NCBI GenBank assembly: GCA_964541605.1
Contig: CAZIQY010000019.1
Span: 1 to 44,580, forward strand
Direction of reading: 5' to 3'
DNA length: 44,580 bases
Source: CAZIQY01 sp964541605
GTDB lineage: Bacteria > Desulfobacterota > Syntrophia > Syntrophales > UBA2185
Below, piece by piece: positions 7,185 to 16,464 of this stretch. Below the pieces are notes generated by a model. It was given only the letters and a program-made list of their open reading frames with translations. It was not told where the DNA came from and did not search any database. A program made the position numbers and the translations under genes. The number at the start of each line of letters is the position of its first letter. Positions within the stretch are counted from its first letter, which is position 1.

Positions 7185-8405
7185 TTAAAAGAATTCTAAA
7201 AACCACTTTTTTATTTTTCTTGTCGTATTGGTAATAATGTTTCCTTCGCCCTTTGAGTCTCTTGGCGGGTCCTTGCTGCCATAAATAACCAGTCCGACAC
7301 CCGTGGCGTACATCGGGCTGTTGACCACGTCCTTCAGCCCGCCCACGCCTGTCGGGTAGCCTCTCCTCACAGGCATGTTGAATACATGTTCAGCCAGTTC
7401 CGTAACTCCGTCCAGGATGGATGTGCCTCCTGTCAGAACGATACCTGCGGCCAGAATGTCTTCGTAACCTGATTTAACGATTTCCTTGTATGCCAGATTG
7501 AGAATTTCCTCCATGCGGGGTTCAATAATCCTGCCGAGGATTTGTCGTGAAACACCTCTCGGTTCTCTTCCTCCTACACTTGGAACCTCTATGGTTTCAT
7601 CTTTCGGAATCAATACGCTGAAGGCGCAACCGTATTTAATTTTTATTTTTTCCGCTTCGGCAAGCGGCGTCCGAAGTCCCGTTGCAATGTCACTGGTGAG
7701 ATAATTTCCCCCGACCGGCAGGACGGCCGTGTGTTTGATGCTTCCTTCTGAAAAAACGGCAATATCCGTTGTTCCTCCTCCGATATCCAGCAGGGCCACC
7801 CCAAGATCCATCTCGTCGGGACTGAGAACGGCCTCGCTGGATGCCAGCTGTTCCAGAATGATGTCGTTTATTTCCAGTCCGACACGGTTAACGGATTTGA
7901 CGATGTTCTGTACGGATGTTACAGAGCCGGTCACGATATGCACTTTGGCTTCAAGACGGACACCAGACATTCCCACGGGGTCTCTGATACCGTCCTGATC
8001 ATCAACCACGAAGCTCTGGGGGAGGGTATGTAAAATTTCTCTATCCAGAGGAATGGCGATGGCCTTTGATGCTTCAACGGCCCTCTGTACGTCCTCGTCA
8101 TCGACCTCACGACCCTTGACAGCGACAATGCCAAGGCTGTTTTGACTTTTGATATGTCCCCCCGCGATACCGGCATAAACAGAGTTGATTTCGCAGCCGG
8201 ACATGTGCTCCGCCTCTTCCACGGCCCTTTTGATCGTTTCCACCGTATTCTCAATGTTGACCACGACCCCTTTTCTCAGTCCCTCCGAGGGATGGGAACC
8301 TATGCCGATAATGTCAATGCCTGTGTCCGTCAATTCGGCGACAATAGCACAGGTTTTTGTGGTGCCTATATCCAATCCGACAATCACATGCCCTTTTTTA
8401 GCCAT
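7185..8405 (-). CDS. ftsA: Cell division protein FtsA (406 aa)
   Basis: Actin-like ATPase that tethers FtsZ to the membrane and recruits the divisome. The N-terminal phosphate-1 motif IVGLDIGTTKTCAIV, the later LLDIGGGTTDIAVF, and AAGIVLTGGTSILDGV are the actin/Hsp70 nucleotide motifs. The C-terminus, TRKIKKWFLEFF, is the expected amphipathic membrane-targeting helix. A GTG at 8450 would add 15 basic residues. The ATG at 8405 fits the family start better, although its AGGAGG lies about 15 bases upstream, so the start is not settled. It sits between ftsQ and ftsZ in the classic order. Confidence 0.97.
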   Translation of the reverse strand: MAKKGHVIVGLDIGTTKTCAIVAELTDTGIDIIGIGSHPSEGLRKGVVVNIENTVETIKRAVEEAEHMSGCEINSVYAGIAGGHIKSQNSLGIVAVKGREVDDEDVQRAVEASKAIAIPLDREILHTLPQSFVVDDQDGIRDPVGMSGVRLEAKVHIVTGSVTSVQNIVKSVNRVGLEINDIILEQLASSEAVLSPDEMDLGVALLDIGGGTTDIAVFSEGSIKHTAVLPVGGNYLTSDIATGLRTPLAEAEKIKIKYGCAFSVLIPKDETIEVPSVGGREPRGVSRQILGRIIEPRMEEILNLAYKEIVKSGYEDILAAGIVLTGGTSILDGVTELAEHVFNMPVRRGYPTGVGGLKDVVNSPMYATGVGLVIYGSKDPPRDSKGEGNIITNTTRKIKKWFLEFF

Positions 8406-8498
8406 AGCTTGTCTGTGTTTCCTCCTTTTAAGACCTCGTTGCGCGGTCACAATGAAACCTGATGATCGGATCAGCCTTGCTTCGGTCGTAGATCGGCA

Positions 8499-9344
8499 TC
8501 ATGTTCTGAACTCCTTTTTTGATCCTGCCGGCGCCGCCGGCCCCAACACGTTCTTTCTCTGAACCGTAATTTTCGCTGGATCGCTGAGGTCAATGAGCAA
8601 AAATCCGGGCTTGAGATTCCGCCTGTCCAGGTCATCCATGACGGGCGCCAGTCGCTTTAACTTGTTTTCATAATTATCAAAGCCCAATTGAAGACAGAGA
8701 CCGCTGTCCGTATAAAGGGAAAGGCCGAACACCTCATGGCCGTGAATCTCGGAAACCCGGTTTATCGCCGGGAAATCTTTTACAGTTGAAAGGAATTTCA
8801 ACAGTTTAAGAGATTTGGCTAAAAGTTCTGTGTCCGTCCTTGCCTCAGTGTAATATCCGCTTAACACCGGCAGATCCGTTTCATCGCTGTTTTGAAGTTT
8901 TTTAAAGGGAATGCCCTCAGGGTCAAGCATATAGAATCCACTATCCTTTTTGACCAAAGCAACTGCCGTTCTTTCACGGATTTCGATGACCAGTCGGTTG
9001 GGCAGCTCTCTTCCAACGTAAACGTCTTTAATCCATGGACTTGAGGAAATTCTTTTGATTACTGCATCCGGATTGATGGCCAGAAGACTTTGAAAAGGTT
9101 TGATTGCAGCGAGGGCTAAAACATCTTTTTCTGTGAGTTCCTTGCAGCCCCTCACAATCGTCTCTTTGATATGGAAGTAGGAGCAACTTACGATATAATG
9201 GTAGCCTTGAATCATGGCGGCTGTGATCGCAAAAACAACGACAACCAGAATAACGGCTTTAGAGATTTCCGTGAGGATGTTTTTCCCGTGTCTCTTGAAC
9301 CGGTTTTTTCGTGTTTCCAGCCTTGTTTTAAATCGGTTCTTCAT
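8499..9344 (-). CDS. ftsQ: Cell division protein FtsQ (281 aa)
   Basis: Bitopic membrane protein that links early and late division proteins. A basic cytoplasmic N-terminus (about 1-27) is followed by a membrane segment (about 28-50, AVILVVVVFAITAAMI). The periplasmic POTRA domain follows (YFHIKETIVRGCKELTEKDVLAL, with NRLVIEIRERTAVALV), then the beta domain with SLYTDSGLCLQLG. The start overlaps the murB stop by 4 bases (ATGA), indicating translational coupling. There is no ddl gene between murB and ftsQ, unlike in many proteobacteria. Confidence 0.95.
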   Translation of the reverse strand: MKNRFKTRLETRKNRFKRHGKNILTEISKAVILVVVVFAITAAMIQGYHYIVSCSYFHIKETIVRGCKELTEKDVLALAAIKPFQSLLAINPDAVIKRISSSPWIKDVYVGRELPNRLVIEIRERTAVALVKKDSGFYMLDPEGIPFKKLQNSDETDLPVLSGYYTEARTDTELLAKSLKLLKFLSTVKDFPAINRVSEIHGHEVFGLSLYTDSGLCLQLGFDNYENKLKRLAPVMDDLDRRNLKPGFLLIDLSDPAKITVQRKNVLGPAAPAGSKKEFRT

Positions 9345-10270
9345 TCGTCTTCTCCAATGATCCTTACTTCGGGTTCCAGACGAATTCCCCTCTCTTCCCA
9401 GACCTTCTTTTGGATCGTATCAATCAGGGCAAGAATATCCTTTGCTGTTGCATTTCCGGTATTGACGATGAAATTTCCATGTTTTTCCGATATTTGTGCA
9501 CCGCCGATCCGGGTTCCCTTGAGCCCGACAGCATCAATCGTCTGACCGGCGGGAAGACCCTTCGGGTTCTTGAATACGGAACCGGCATTACGATATTCCA
9601 GCGGATGCTTTTCCTTCCTGATATCGAGAATCTCGCGAATTCTTTCTTGTATTTTTTCCTTTACACCTTTTGTCAAAAGGAAGCAGGCGCTGACGATGAT
9701 TGCTCTCTCCGGCAGATCGAGGTTTCTGTATTCGAAATGGAGAGCAGTCCGTTTGAATTCTGAAATGCTCCCGTTTACAATCATGACATCAACGGTTTCG
9801 ATGATATCCTTTATTTCATTTCCGTAAGCGCCGGCATTCATTCTGACAGCTCCTCCGACGCTGCCGGGGATGCCGGCGCAAAACTCAATGCCCGTCAGGG
9901 ATTCATCGGCGGACGATCGGACAATCTCTGCAAGGGAAACCCCCGCTTCCGCATCAATTAAAACATGGCCGGCGTTACGCTCGGACCGGATCACACGATT
10001 GAGATGTTGAAGAGATATGATGACCCCCCTGTACCCGCCGTCTTTTACGATCATATTTGTCCAGTTGCCGACAGGGATAAACGGTATGTCGCCGTCTCCG
10101 AGACAGGATATGATCTTCCGAAGTTCGTCCCGGCTTTGGGGAAAAACGAGGGCATCCGCTACGCCGCCGACTCCGATTGACGTATGTTTCTTTGTCGGTT
10201 CATCAAAGAGAACCTTACCGGCAACCATATCCCTTAAGGACTGTCGAAATCGTTCATTGCGCAGGTTCAT
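9341..10270 (-). CDS. murB: UDP-N-acetylenolpyruvoylglucosamine reductase (309 aa)
   Basis: FAD-dependent reduction of UDP-GlcNAc-enolpyruvate to UDP-MurNAc with NADPH, in the cytoplasm. FAD-domain signatures are HTSIGVGGVADALVFP and GNWTNMIV. The IPGSVGGAVRMNAGAYG segment and the NAGSVFKNP motif with its catalytic Ser identify MurB. C-terminal QISEKHGNFIVNTGNATA is also typical. GNWTN replaces the commoner GxGSN in the FAD loop; this looks like a lineage variant. The gene overlaps the murC end by 17 bases and the ftsQ start by 4. AAAAGGTCAGGGA precedes the ATG. Confidence 0.98.
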   Translation of the reverse strand: MNLRNERFRQSLRDMVAGKVLFDEPTKKHTSIGVGGVADALVFPQSRDELRKIISCLGDGDIPFIPVGNWTNMIVKDGGYRGVIISLQHLNRVIRSERNAGHVLIDAEAGVSLAEIVRSSADESLTGIEFCAGIPGSVGGAVRMNAGAYGNEIKDIIETVDVMIVNGSISEFKRTALHFEYRNLDLPERAIIVSACFLLTKGVKEKIQERIREILDIRKEKHPLEYRNAGSVFKNPKGLPAGQTIDAVGLKGTRIGGAQISEKHGNFIVNTGNATAKDILALIDTIQKKVWEERGIRLEPEVRIIGEDE

Positions 10271-11636
10271 TCCCTGACCTTTTCAAGAATTCTTCCCCTA
10301 TTTTCCACACGTTTCCCGCCCCCTGGGTGATAATGACATCTGTCGGCTTTGCAATCGACAGCAAATGTTTTACGATGTCATCGAAATCGGACAGGAACGT
10401 TACATCACGGTTGCCGCAACGACGGATACCATCGCAGAGGCTTACGGCATTCACCCCTTCTATAGGATCTTCGCTGGCTGCGTAGATATCCGTTACGATT
10501 AATGTGTCTGCATCCGGGAAGGCCGTTAAAAATTCTTTAAAAAGAGCTTTGGTCCGGGTGTAGCGGTGGGGCTGAAATACAACGATAATCCTGTCCTTCC
10601 AGACGTGTTTAGCCGCGGCAAGGGTTTCCCTGATCTCTGTGGGATGATGACCGTAATCATCAACAACGGTGATCCCGCGGGACTTGCCCTTGACTTCAAG
10701 CCTGCGATGGACGCCGACAAATCGCTTCAGCCCTTCACAAATGGCTGGATATTCCATATCGAATTCCCGGGCCACGGCAATCGTTGCCAGCGCATTATAA
10801 ACATTGAACCGTCCGGGAACATTGAGAGTCACGTCCCCACAGGGGGTTCCCTTGCAAACGAGAGAAAACGTGGAAGACGAACCGGCGAAACGGATATCAA
10901 TCGCCCGATAGTCCGCAGAAGATGTAAGACCATAGGTGATCGTTTTTCTTTTAATTTGAGGAAAAATCGTTTTTACATTTTCATCATCGAAGCAAAGGAT
11001 GGTGGATCCATAAAAAGGGACGATATTGGCGAATTGTAGAAAAGCCTCTTTGATTTCCTCTATGTCCCTGTAATAGTCCAGGTGTTCAAGGTCTATGTTG
11101 GTGATAACGGCAAGCGATGGGGATAATTTAAGAAAGGAACCGTCGCTCTCATCGGCCTCGGCCACGATGACCTCCCCATCTCCCATTTTTGCATTGCTTC
11201 CGATGCTGGCAAGCTTCCCTCCGATGACCATGGTGGGATCAAGGCCTCCATAAGCAAGAACGGTGGAAACCATGGATGTGGTCGTTGTCTTCCCGTGGCT
11301 TCCCGATACGGCTATGGAAAATTTCATTTTCAGCAGTTCAGCCAGCATTTCGGCGCGGGGGATAACAGGAATCCCTCTCCTGTGGGCTTCCAAAACTTCA
11401 GGATTGTTTGATTTAACGGCTGTCGATGTGACGGCCACGTCTGCGTCGCCCAAGTGGGAGGCATCGTGACCGGCAAAAATTTTTGCCCCCAGAACCGCCA
11501 GTCTTTGAGTAATGTCGGACTGACTGAGATCCGAACCGCTGATGGTATATCCCAGGTTCAGAAGCACTTCCGCGATACCGCTCATACCGATGCCGCCTAT
11601 TCCGACAAAGTGGATATTCTTCACTTTTCTACGCAT
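10254..11636 (-). CDS. murC: UDP-N-acetylmuramate--L-alanine ligase (460 aa)
   Basis: ATP-dependent addition of L-Ala to UDP-MurNAc, the first Mur ligase step. The N-terminal Rossmann domain has HFVGIGGIGMSGIAEVLL. The ATP-binding loop is SGSHGKTTTTSM, and the central domain has EADESDGSFLKL and NIDLEHLDYY. The C-terminal domain has VDDYGHHPTEI and FQPHRYTRT. ATG at 11636 is chosen: it fits the family start, with AGAG upstream. A GTG at 11681 would add 15 residues. Unlike its neighbours it does not abut the gene upstream: about 155 AT-rich bases with a possible promoter separate it from murG. Confidence 0.97.
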   Translation of the reverse strand: MRRKVKNIHFVGIGGIGMSGIAEVLLNLGYTISGSDLSQSDITQRLAVLGAKIFAGHDASHLGDADVAVTSTAVKSNNPEVLEAHRRGIPVIPRAEMLAELLKMKFSIAVSGSHGKTTTTSMVSTVLAYGGLDPTMVIGGKLASIGSNAKMGDGEVIVAEADESDGSFLKLSPSLAVITNIDLEHLDYYRDIEEIKEAFLQFANIVPFYGSTILCFDDENVKTIFPQIKRKTITYGLTSSADYRAIDIRFAGSSSTFSLVCKGTPCGDVTLNVPGRFNVYNALATIAVAREFDMEYPAICEGLKRFVGVHRRLEVKGKSRGITVVDDYGHHPTEIRETLAAAKHVWKDRIIVVFQPHRYTRTKALFKEFLTAFPDADTLIVTDIYAASEDPIEGVNAVSLCDGIRRCGNRDVTFLSDFDDIVKHLLSIAKPTDVIITQGAGNVWKIGEEFLKRSGNEPAQ

Positions 11637-11746
11637 TAGATCTCTTTGGTGGCCATTTTTCACTTTATCCACTGCATCCACTCCGTCCGCATCGCCCGTT
11701 TTTTACGTTATGCGCTCAAGTTACCGTATCTTGTGTATTAAAAATC

Positions 11747-11776
11747 TTTATACACTATATCTTGTATCTATTCCAA
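11747..11776 (-). promoter_or_regulatory. Candidate internal promoter for murC-murB-ftsQ-ftsA-ftsZ
   Basis: On the minus strand a TTGGAA (-35, 11771-11776) and a TATAAA (-10, 11747-11752) are 18 bases apart, in the AT-rich murG-murC gap. The gap also holds two TATCTTGT copies (11727-11734, 11758-11765, plus-strand reading) and an inverted repeat GTGTAT/ATACAC (11733-11738, 11750-11755) over the -10. Internal promoters before late dcw genes are well known in other bacteria. Confidence 0.4.
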
Positions 11777-11795
11777 TAAAATTTTAAAATTTTAT
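11776..11795. repeat. 20-bp perfect AT palindrome at the murG stop codon
   Basis: The sequence is a perfect palindrome of A and T only, overlapping the murG stop (11792-11794) and the start of the candidate internal promoter. It could form a weak hairpin or act as a protein-binding or UP-like element. An AT-rich chance origin is possible. Confidence 0.55.
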
Positions 11796-12868
11796 ATACA
11801 CATTTTTTCACAGGCGTCGACAATGTCGGATGCTGCCCTTATGTTGCCCATACGGGATGAGTTTTTTTCCATTTCCTTAATGATATGAGGATGCTGGCAT
11901 AGGTGTCCGATAGTTTCCGCCAGCTTTTGCCCGTTGAGATCCTTTTCGTGAATCATGACGGCCGCCTTTGCCCTGACGAGTACATCGGCGTTTTTCGTCT
12001 GGTGATCATTGACGGCAAATGGGAAAGGAACCAGAATGGCTGCCTTGCCGCTTGCCGTAATTTCGGCGATGGAGGTGGCTCCTGCCCTGCAGAGAAGAAG
12101 ATCCGAAGATCTGTAAGCTGCCGCCATATCCATAATAAAAGGCACAACCTCCGCATCCATGTCGTATTCTTTGTAATTCGTCAGCATGCTATCGAAATCT
12201 TTCTCGCCCGTCTGGTGGATGATTCTGATTCTTTTTCCAATTTCTTTTAAATATGGAAGGGCATTGGTGACAGCCTCGTTGATCGCATGGGCGCCCTGAC
12301 TCCCGCCAAAGACGAGGATGGTAAATTCCCCCCCCATTTTTTTTGTGTCCGGGATTTCCGTCAGGAAAGCCGATCTTACGGGATTTCCGCAAACGATGGT
12401 TTTCGTTTCAGGAAACCACTTTTTTGTCTCGGAAAAGGTCAAAAACATCCTGTCTGCAAATTTACCCAAAATCCGGTTGGTCATGCCGGGAAGAGCGTTC
12501 TGTTCCATGATGGCCGTCCGGATACCCATGAAATGGGCTGTTATCACTGCCGGTCCGGAAGCATAACCTCCCACACCCACGACAATGTCCGGACGGAAAC
12601 GCCCAATGATTCTGTATGACTGCAGGAGGCTTCGGGGAATTTTGGACAGAGCGCCGAATATTTTTATCCATCCTCTTCCCTTGATACCTTCCACATCGAG
12701 GATGGAAAGTTGAAGCCCCAATTTTTCGAGGACTTTTTTTTCCAGTCCTCTCTCGGTTCCAATAAACAGAATGCCGTTCTCACGGTTTCTTCGCAAGAAT
12801 TCCTCTGCAACCGCTATGCCGGGGAAGAGATGTCCCCCTGTGCCTCCACCTGCAATGATAATCTTCAC
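11792..12868 (-). CDS. murG: UDP-GlcNAc--lipid I GlcNAc transferase MurG (358 aa)
   Basis: Peripheral inner-membrane glycosyltransferase that converts lipid I to lipid II. N-terminal IIAGGGTGGHLFPGIAVAEE and the VGVGGYASGPAV segment bind lipid I and phosphate. The C-terminal GT-B domain has FGGSQGAHAINEAV and CRAGATSIAEITASGKAAILVPFP, which bind UDP-GlcNAc. The start is GTG with AGGGAACGG upstream. It follows ftsW by 29 bases. The stop lies in a 20-bp AT palindrome. Confidence 0.98.
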   Translation of the reverse strand: MKIIIAGGGTGGHLFPGIAVAEEFLRRNRENGILFIGTERGLEKKVLEKLGLQLSILDVEGIKGRGWIKIFGALSKIPRSLLQSYRIIGRFRPDIVVGVGGYASGPAVITAHFMGIRTAIMEQNALPGMTNRILGKFADRMFLTFSETKKWFPETKTIVCGNPVRSAFLTEIPDTKKMGGEFTILVFGGSQGAHAINEAVTNALPYLKEIGKRIRIIHQTGEKDFDSMLTNYKEYDMDAEVVPFIMDMAAAYRSSDLLLCRAGATSIAEITASGKAAILVPFPFAVNDHQTKNADVLVRAKAAVMIHEKDLNGQKLAETIGHLCQHPHIIKEMEKNSSRMGNIRAASDIVDACEKMCI

Positions 12869-12897
12869 AACCGTTCCCTATTATCAAGCGTCTCCCT

Positions 12898-14004
12898 TCA
12901 TGTTGTATGGGAAGAGATATTCAGGAGAATGCCCACTGCCGTCAGGGACATGATTAACGATGTCCCGCCGTAACTGATAAAGGGGAGCGCCAGACCCTTA
13001 AGAGGAATCAGCCCCATCACGCCGGCAATATTGATGAATGCTTCAAGGGCGATCACCATCGTCAAACCTGCAGCCAGCAGCGTGCTGAAGAGATCCGGGG
13101 CCTTGAAGGAAATTAGAAATCCCCGGATAATGAACAGGACAAAGAAAACAATGACGAAGGCGACAGCGATAAAACCCCCTTCTTCGGCAATGATGGACAG
13201 GATGAAATCCGTATGTGGTTCAGGCAGATAAAACAGTTTCTGCATGCTGTCACCGATTCCCACGCCAAAAGTGCCGCCTGAGCCGAAAGAGAGCAGAGAT
13301 TGTATGATCTGAAATCCGGAATGCTGCGGATCTTTCCATGGATCCAGAAAGCTCATCAGCCGCTCCAGCCGGTAGCTCTTGTGAAAGATGAGCCACAAAC
13401 CGACAGGTGCGAAAAGGGCGGCAAGACCTGCAAGGTGCAAAATTCTGCATCCGGACAGATAAAGCATCAGCATCAGGATGGCGGTAATGATAACGGCCGT
13501 TCCGAAATCGGGTTCCAGAATAATCAGGAAAACGATCAGCAGGGTGACGGAAAGAGGGATCAGGATACCTCGTTTGAATTCGGTGACGTGCTTGATTTTT
13601 CTGGTCAATAAATGCGCCAGGAAAAGGACCATGGCAATTTTGACCATTTCGGTAACCTGAAATGAAAAAATCCCTATTCTGAGCCATCTTGTAGCACCGC
13701 CCGCCTTAATTCCCACATGGGGAATCAGAAGCAACGAAAGAAGAATCACGGACACCAAAACGCCCGGGTATGCGAGCCTTCTTAGCTGATCGTACGAAAT
13801 CTTTGTCATGAGGACCATCAGCCCCAATCCGAGGACGACGAAGAAGACCTGTTTTTTTAGGAAATATTGCCCGTCTTTGAACCGCTCCATGGCGAGAATG
13901 GAGCTTGAACTGTAGATCATGACCGTCCCGATGGTCACCAGGATGAGTGTCACGAGGAGCAGAACAATGTCCGGTTTCTTTGCTGCTGAAGAAGGGCTTT
14001 GCAT
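12898..14004 (-). CDS. ftsW: Septal peptidoglycan glycosyltransferase FtsW (368 aa)
   Basis: SEDS-family polytopic membrane protein that polymerises lipid II at the septum together with FtsI. About ten hydrophobic segments are visible. Motifs include MVLMTKISYDQLRR, KAGGATRWLRIG, ILEPDFGTAVI with the family's conserved Asp, GVGIGDSMQKLFYLPEPHTD and the C-terminal PLKGLALPFISYGGTS. The ATG abuts the murD stop (TAAATG), so the two are probably translationally coupled. FtsW rather than RodA is inferred from its dcw position and partner ftsI. Confidence 0.97.
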   Translation of the reverse strand: MQSPSSAAKKPDIVLLLVTLILVTIGTVMIYSSSSILAMERFKDGQYFLKKQVFFVVLGLGLMVLMTKISYDQLRRLAYPGVLVSVILLSLLLIPHVGIKAGGATRWLRIGIFSFQVTEMVKIAMVLFLAHLLTRKIKHVTEFKRGILIPLSVTLLIVFLIILEPDFGTAVIITAILMLMLYLSGCRILHLAGLAALFAPVGLWLIFHKSYRLERLMSFLDPWKDPQHSGFQIIQSLLSFGSGGTFGVGIGDSMQKLFYLPEPHTDFILSIIAEEGGFIAVAFVIVFFVLFIIRGFLISFKAPDLFSTLLAAGLTMVIALEAFINIAGVMGLIPLKGLALPFISYGGTSLIMSLTAVGILLNISSHTT

Positions 14005-15354
14005 TTAGAGATTCCTCACCACTTCCTTAAAAAAATTCCCCCGTTCCTTGTAATTTGAAAACTCATCGAAACTTGCACACCCCGGGGACAGCAACACCAC
14101 ATCCCCGGAAACCGAATGCAGATCCGCAATCTCGATTGCTTCTTTAAGAGTGGCGGCGGATGTGGTTCTAACGGTTCCTCCGATCAGATCGTTTATTCTT
14201 TGCCTGGCCTCGCCGAAGAGGACCAACTCCCTGACTTTTTCTTTGACAAAAGGAATGAGGGTTTCGAAATCACCTTCCTTGTCCCTGCCTCCTAAGAGCA
14301 GAATAATCGGTCGGGAAAAAGTTTCCAGTGCACGGACGACTGCTCCCACGTTCGTTCCCTTGGAATCATCGTAAAATGCGACACCGCGCTTTTCTCCGGC
14401 AAATTCGATTCTATGTGCAATTCCCTTGAAATCTTCTATTGCGCTGACGATATGTTCGCAAGAACATCCGCATGCACGTGACGCCATCACCGCGGCCATG
14501 ACATTCTCAACATTATGAAGCCCCGGGATCTTGATCATATCAAAGGGATATTCTTCGTGAACACCATCGGACGTCTGATAGACCAGCCGGTTGTGGTCTA
14601 AAAACATCCCATCTGTCACTTGTTTCGTGGTGCTGAACAGAAAGACTCTTGCCGCCAGTTTTTCCTTCAGGGTCATTGTATGGGGTTCATCACCATTCAG
14701 AATGGCAAAATCGCCGCTTGTCTGGTTCTTAAAAATTCTTTCTTTGGTCATTCTGTAGGCATCAAAGGTTCCATGATAATCGACATGGTCGCAGGTCGTA
14801 TTAAGGAGAATGGATATATGGGGACGGAATTGCTGAATCCACTGTAACTGGAAACTGCTGACTTCCACCACCGCATAGTCGGCGTCCTGTTTACCGTCAA
14901 TATAACCAATCAGGGGATTGCCGATGTTGCCTCCAACAAAGACATTTTTCCTTCCGCGTGAAAGGATTTTCCCGATGAGCGTTGTGGTCGTTGTCTTCCC
15001 GTTAGTCCCTGTGATGGCTATGATGGGAGTTTTCAGAAACCGGCAGGCAAGTTCAATTTCGCTTATGATTGGAATTTTCCTTCTTGCTGCTTCGGACAGC
15101 AGAAAATTGGAGGGCGGCACGCCGGGGGACGGAACGATTATATCCAGACCGGAAAGGACATCCAGATCATACCTGGCGAACTCCACATCCTGGCACAATG
15201 ATTTGAGATCATCCATTATCCCCTTCATCTCTGACAGTGGCTTTTCGTCAGTTGCCACAACTCCGGCGCCTTGTCCAAGAAGAAAACGGGCCGTGGCGAT
15301 TCCCGTCTTCCCGAGACCAATCACCAGGATTTTCAGGTTCTGCACATTCATCAT
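14005..15354 (-). CDS. murD: UDP-MurNAc-L-Ala--D-Glu ligase (449 aa)
   Basis: Adds D-glutamate in the cytoplasmic pathway. Rossmann N-terminus (ILVIGLGKTGIATARFLL), ATP loop AITGTNGKTTTTTLIG, central domain with NTTCDHVDYHGT and C-terminal YDDSKGTNVGAVVRAL, LLGGRDKEGDF and LLSPGCASFDEFSNYKERG are all standard MurD signatures. The start has AGGAAGAAC before two adjacent ATGs. It lies 9 bases after mraY and abuts ftsW. Confidence 0.98.
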   Translation of the reverse strand: MMNVQNLKILVIGLGKTGIATARFLLGQGAGVVATDEKPLSEMKGIMDDLKSLCQDVEFARYDLDVLSGLDIIVPSPGVPPSNFLLSEAARRKIPIISEIELACRFLKTPIIAITGTNGKTTTTTLIGKILSRGRKNVFVGGNIGNPLIGYIDGKQDADYAVVEVSSFQLQWIQQFRPHISILLNTTCDHVDYHGTFDAYRMTKERIFKNQTSGDFAILNGDEPHTMTLKEKLAARVFLFSTTKQVTDGMFLDHNRLVYQTSDGVHEEYPFDMIKIPGLHNVENVMAAVMASRACGCSCEHIVSAIEDFKGIAHRIEFAGEKRGVAFYDDSKGTNVGAVVRALETFSRPIILLLGGRDKEGDFETLIPFVKEKVRELVLFGEARQRINDLIGGTVRTTSAATLKEAIEIADLHSVSGDVVLLSPGCASFDEFSNYKERGNFFKEVVRNL

Positions 15355-15363
15355 GTTCTTCCT

Positions 15364-16443
15364 TTAACGCAGTTTCAAGGTGCTTATGGCAAGAAGGGCC
15401 AGAAGGATCGATATGATCCAGAAACGAACGATGACTTTGGGTTCTGCCCATCCCTTCAGCTCAAAATGGTGGTGAATAGGAGCCATTCTGAAGATACGCT
15501 TTCCATTGGACATTTTGAACCAACCCACCTGAAAGATGACGGAAAACGTCTCGATCACGAATATCCCGCCGACAATGGCAAGAAGAATTTCCTGTTTCGT
15601 CAGGATGGCAAGGGCGCCAAGGGCGCCGCCCAGGGAGAGGGAGCCGACATCGCCCATAAATACTTGGGCGGGATAGGTATTGTACCATAAAAATCCGAGC
15701 CCGGCTCCGAAAGCAGCGCCGCAAAGAATGGCAAGTTCTCCTGTTCCGGCGACGTAAGGGATTTGCAGATAACCGGCAATCTTGACGTTGCCGGCAAAGT
15801 AAGCAAAAAGGAGATACGTCATGAAACATGTGATTGTCGGGCCGATGGCAAGTCCATCCAGCCCGTCGGTCAGATTGACGGCATTGGCGCTGCCAACGAT
15901 AATGAAGGTCGAGAGGATGATATATCCCCACCCCAGGTCGGGGAGGACGGTTTTGAAAAATGGGATCGTTACATTGGAAGTGAATCCCGGTTTAAGATAA
16001 AGGATAATACTGAAAAAAAGTGCAATCAGGATTTCCGCGCCCAATCTCACTTTTCCGGAGATTCCCCGGCTGTTCTGCTGTGAAAGCTTTTTGTAATCAT
16101 CCAGGAATCCGATAAGGCCGTATCCGACGATGACCATGATAACAAGCCAGACATAGTCAACTGTCAGATTCGCCCACAGGAGAGTGGAGACAACCACGGC
16201 AAATATAATCAGTATTCCTCCCATGGTCGGGGTGCCTTTTTTAGACAGGTGCGTTTGCGGTCCGTCATCCCGGATGGGTTGGCCGATCTGGAGGGACTGA
16301 AGTTTTTTTATCAGCCAGGGGCCGATGACGAAGCAGATAATCAGAGCCGTGACTGTCGCATAAATGGTTCTGAATGTGATGTAGCGAAAGACGTTAAAAG
16401 AGGAAAATGTCGTATGAAGAGGATATAGCAGATGATAAAGCAC
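15364..16443 (-). CDS. mraY: Phospho-MurNAc-pentapeptide translocase MraY (359 aa)
   Basis: Integral membrane enzyme that transfers phospho-MurNAc-pentapeptide to undecaprenyl phosphate to form lipid I. About ten membrane segments are visible. Signature motifs are TPTMGGILII, GFLDDYKKLSQQNSRG with the Asp-Asp catalytic pair, NAVNLTDGLDGLAIGP, VFMGDVGSLSLGGALG and MAPIHHHFELKGW. GTG start with GGAGGAGAA about 10 bases upstream. It lies between murF and murD in canonical order. Confidence 0.99.
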   Translation of the reverse strand: MLYHLLYPLHTTFSSFNVFRYITFRTIYATVTALIICFVIGPWLIKKLQSLQIGQPIRDDGPQTHLSKKGTPTMGGILIIFAVVVSTLLWANLTVDYVWLVIMVIVGYGLIGFLDDYKKLSQQNSRGISGKVRLGAEILIALFFSIILYLKPGFTSNVTIPFFKTVLPDLGWGYIILSTFIIVGSANAVNLTDGLDGLAIGPTITCFMTYLLFAYFAGNVKIAGYLQIPYVAGTGELAILCGAAFGAGLGFLWYNTYPAQVFMGDVGSLSLGGALGALAILTKQEILLAIVGGIFVIETFSVIFQVGWFKMSNGKRIFRMAPIHHHFELKGWAEPKVIVRFWIISILLALLAISTLKLR

Positions 16444-16464
16444 TTTATGGTTCTCCTCCCGCCC

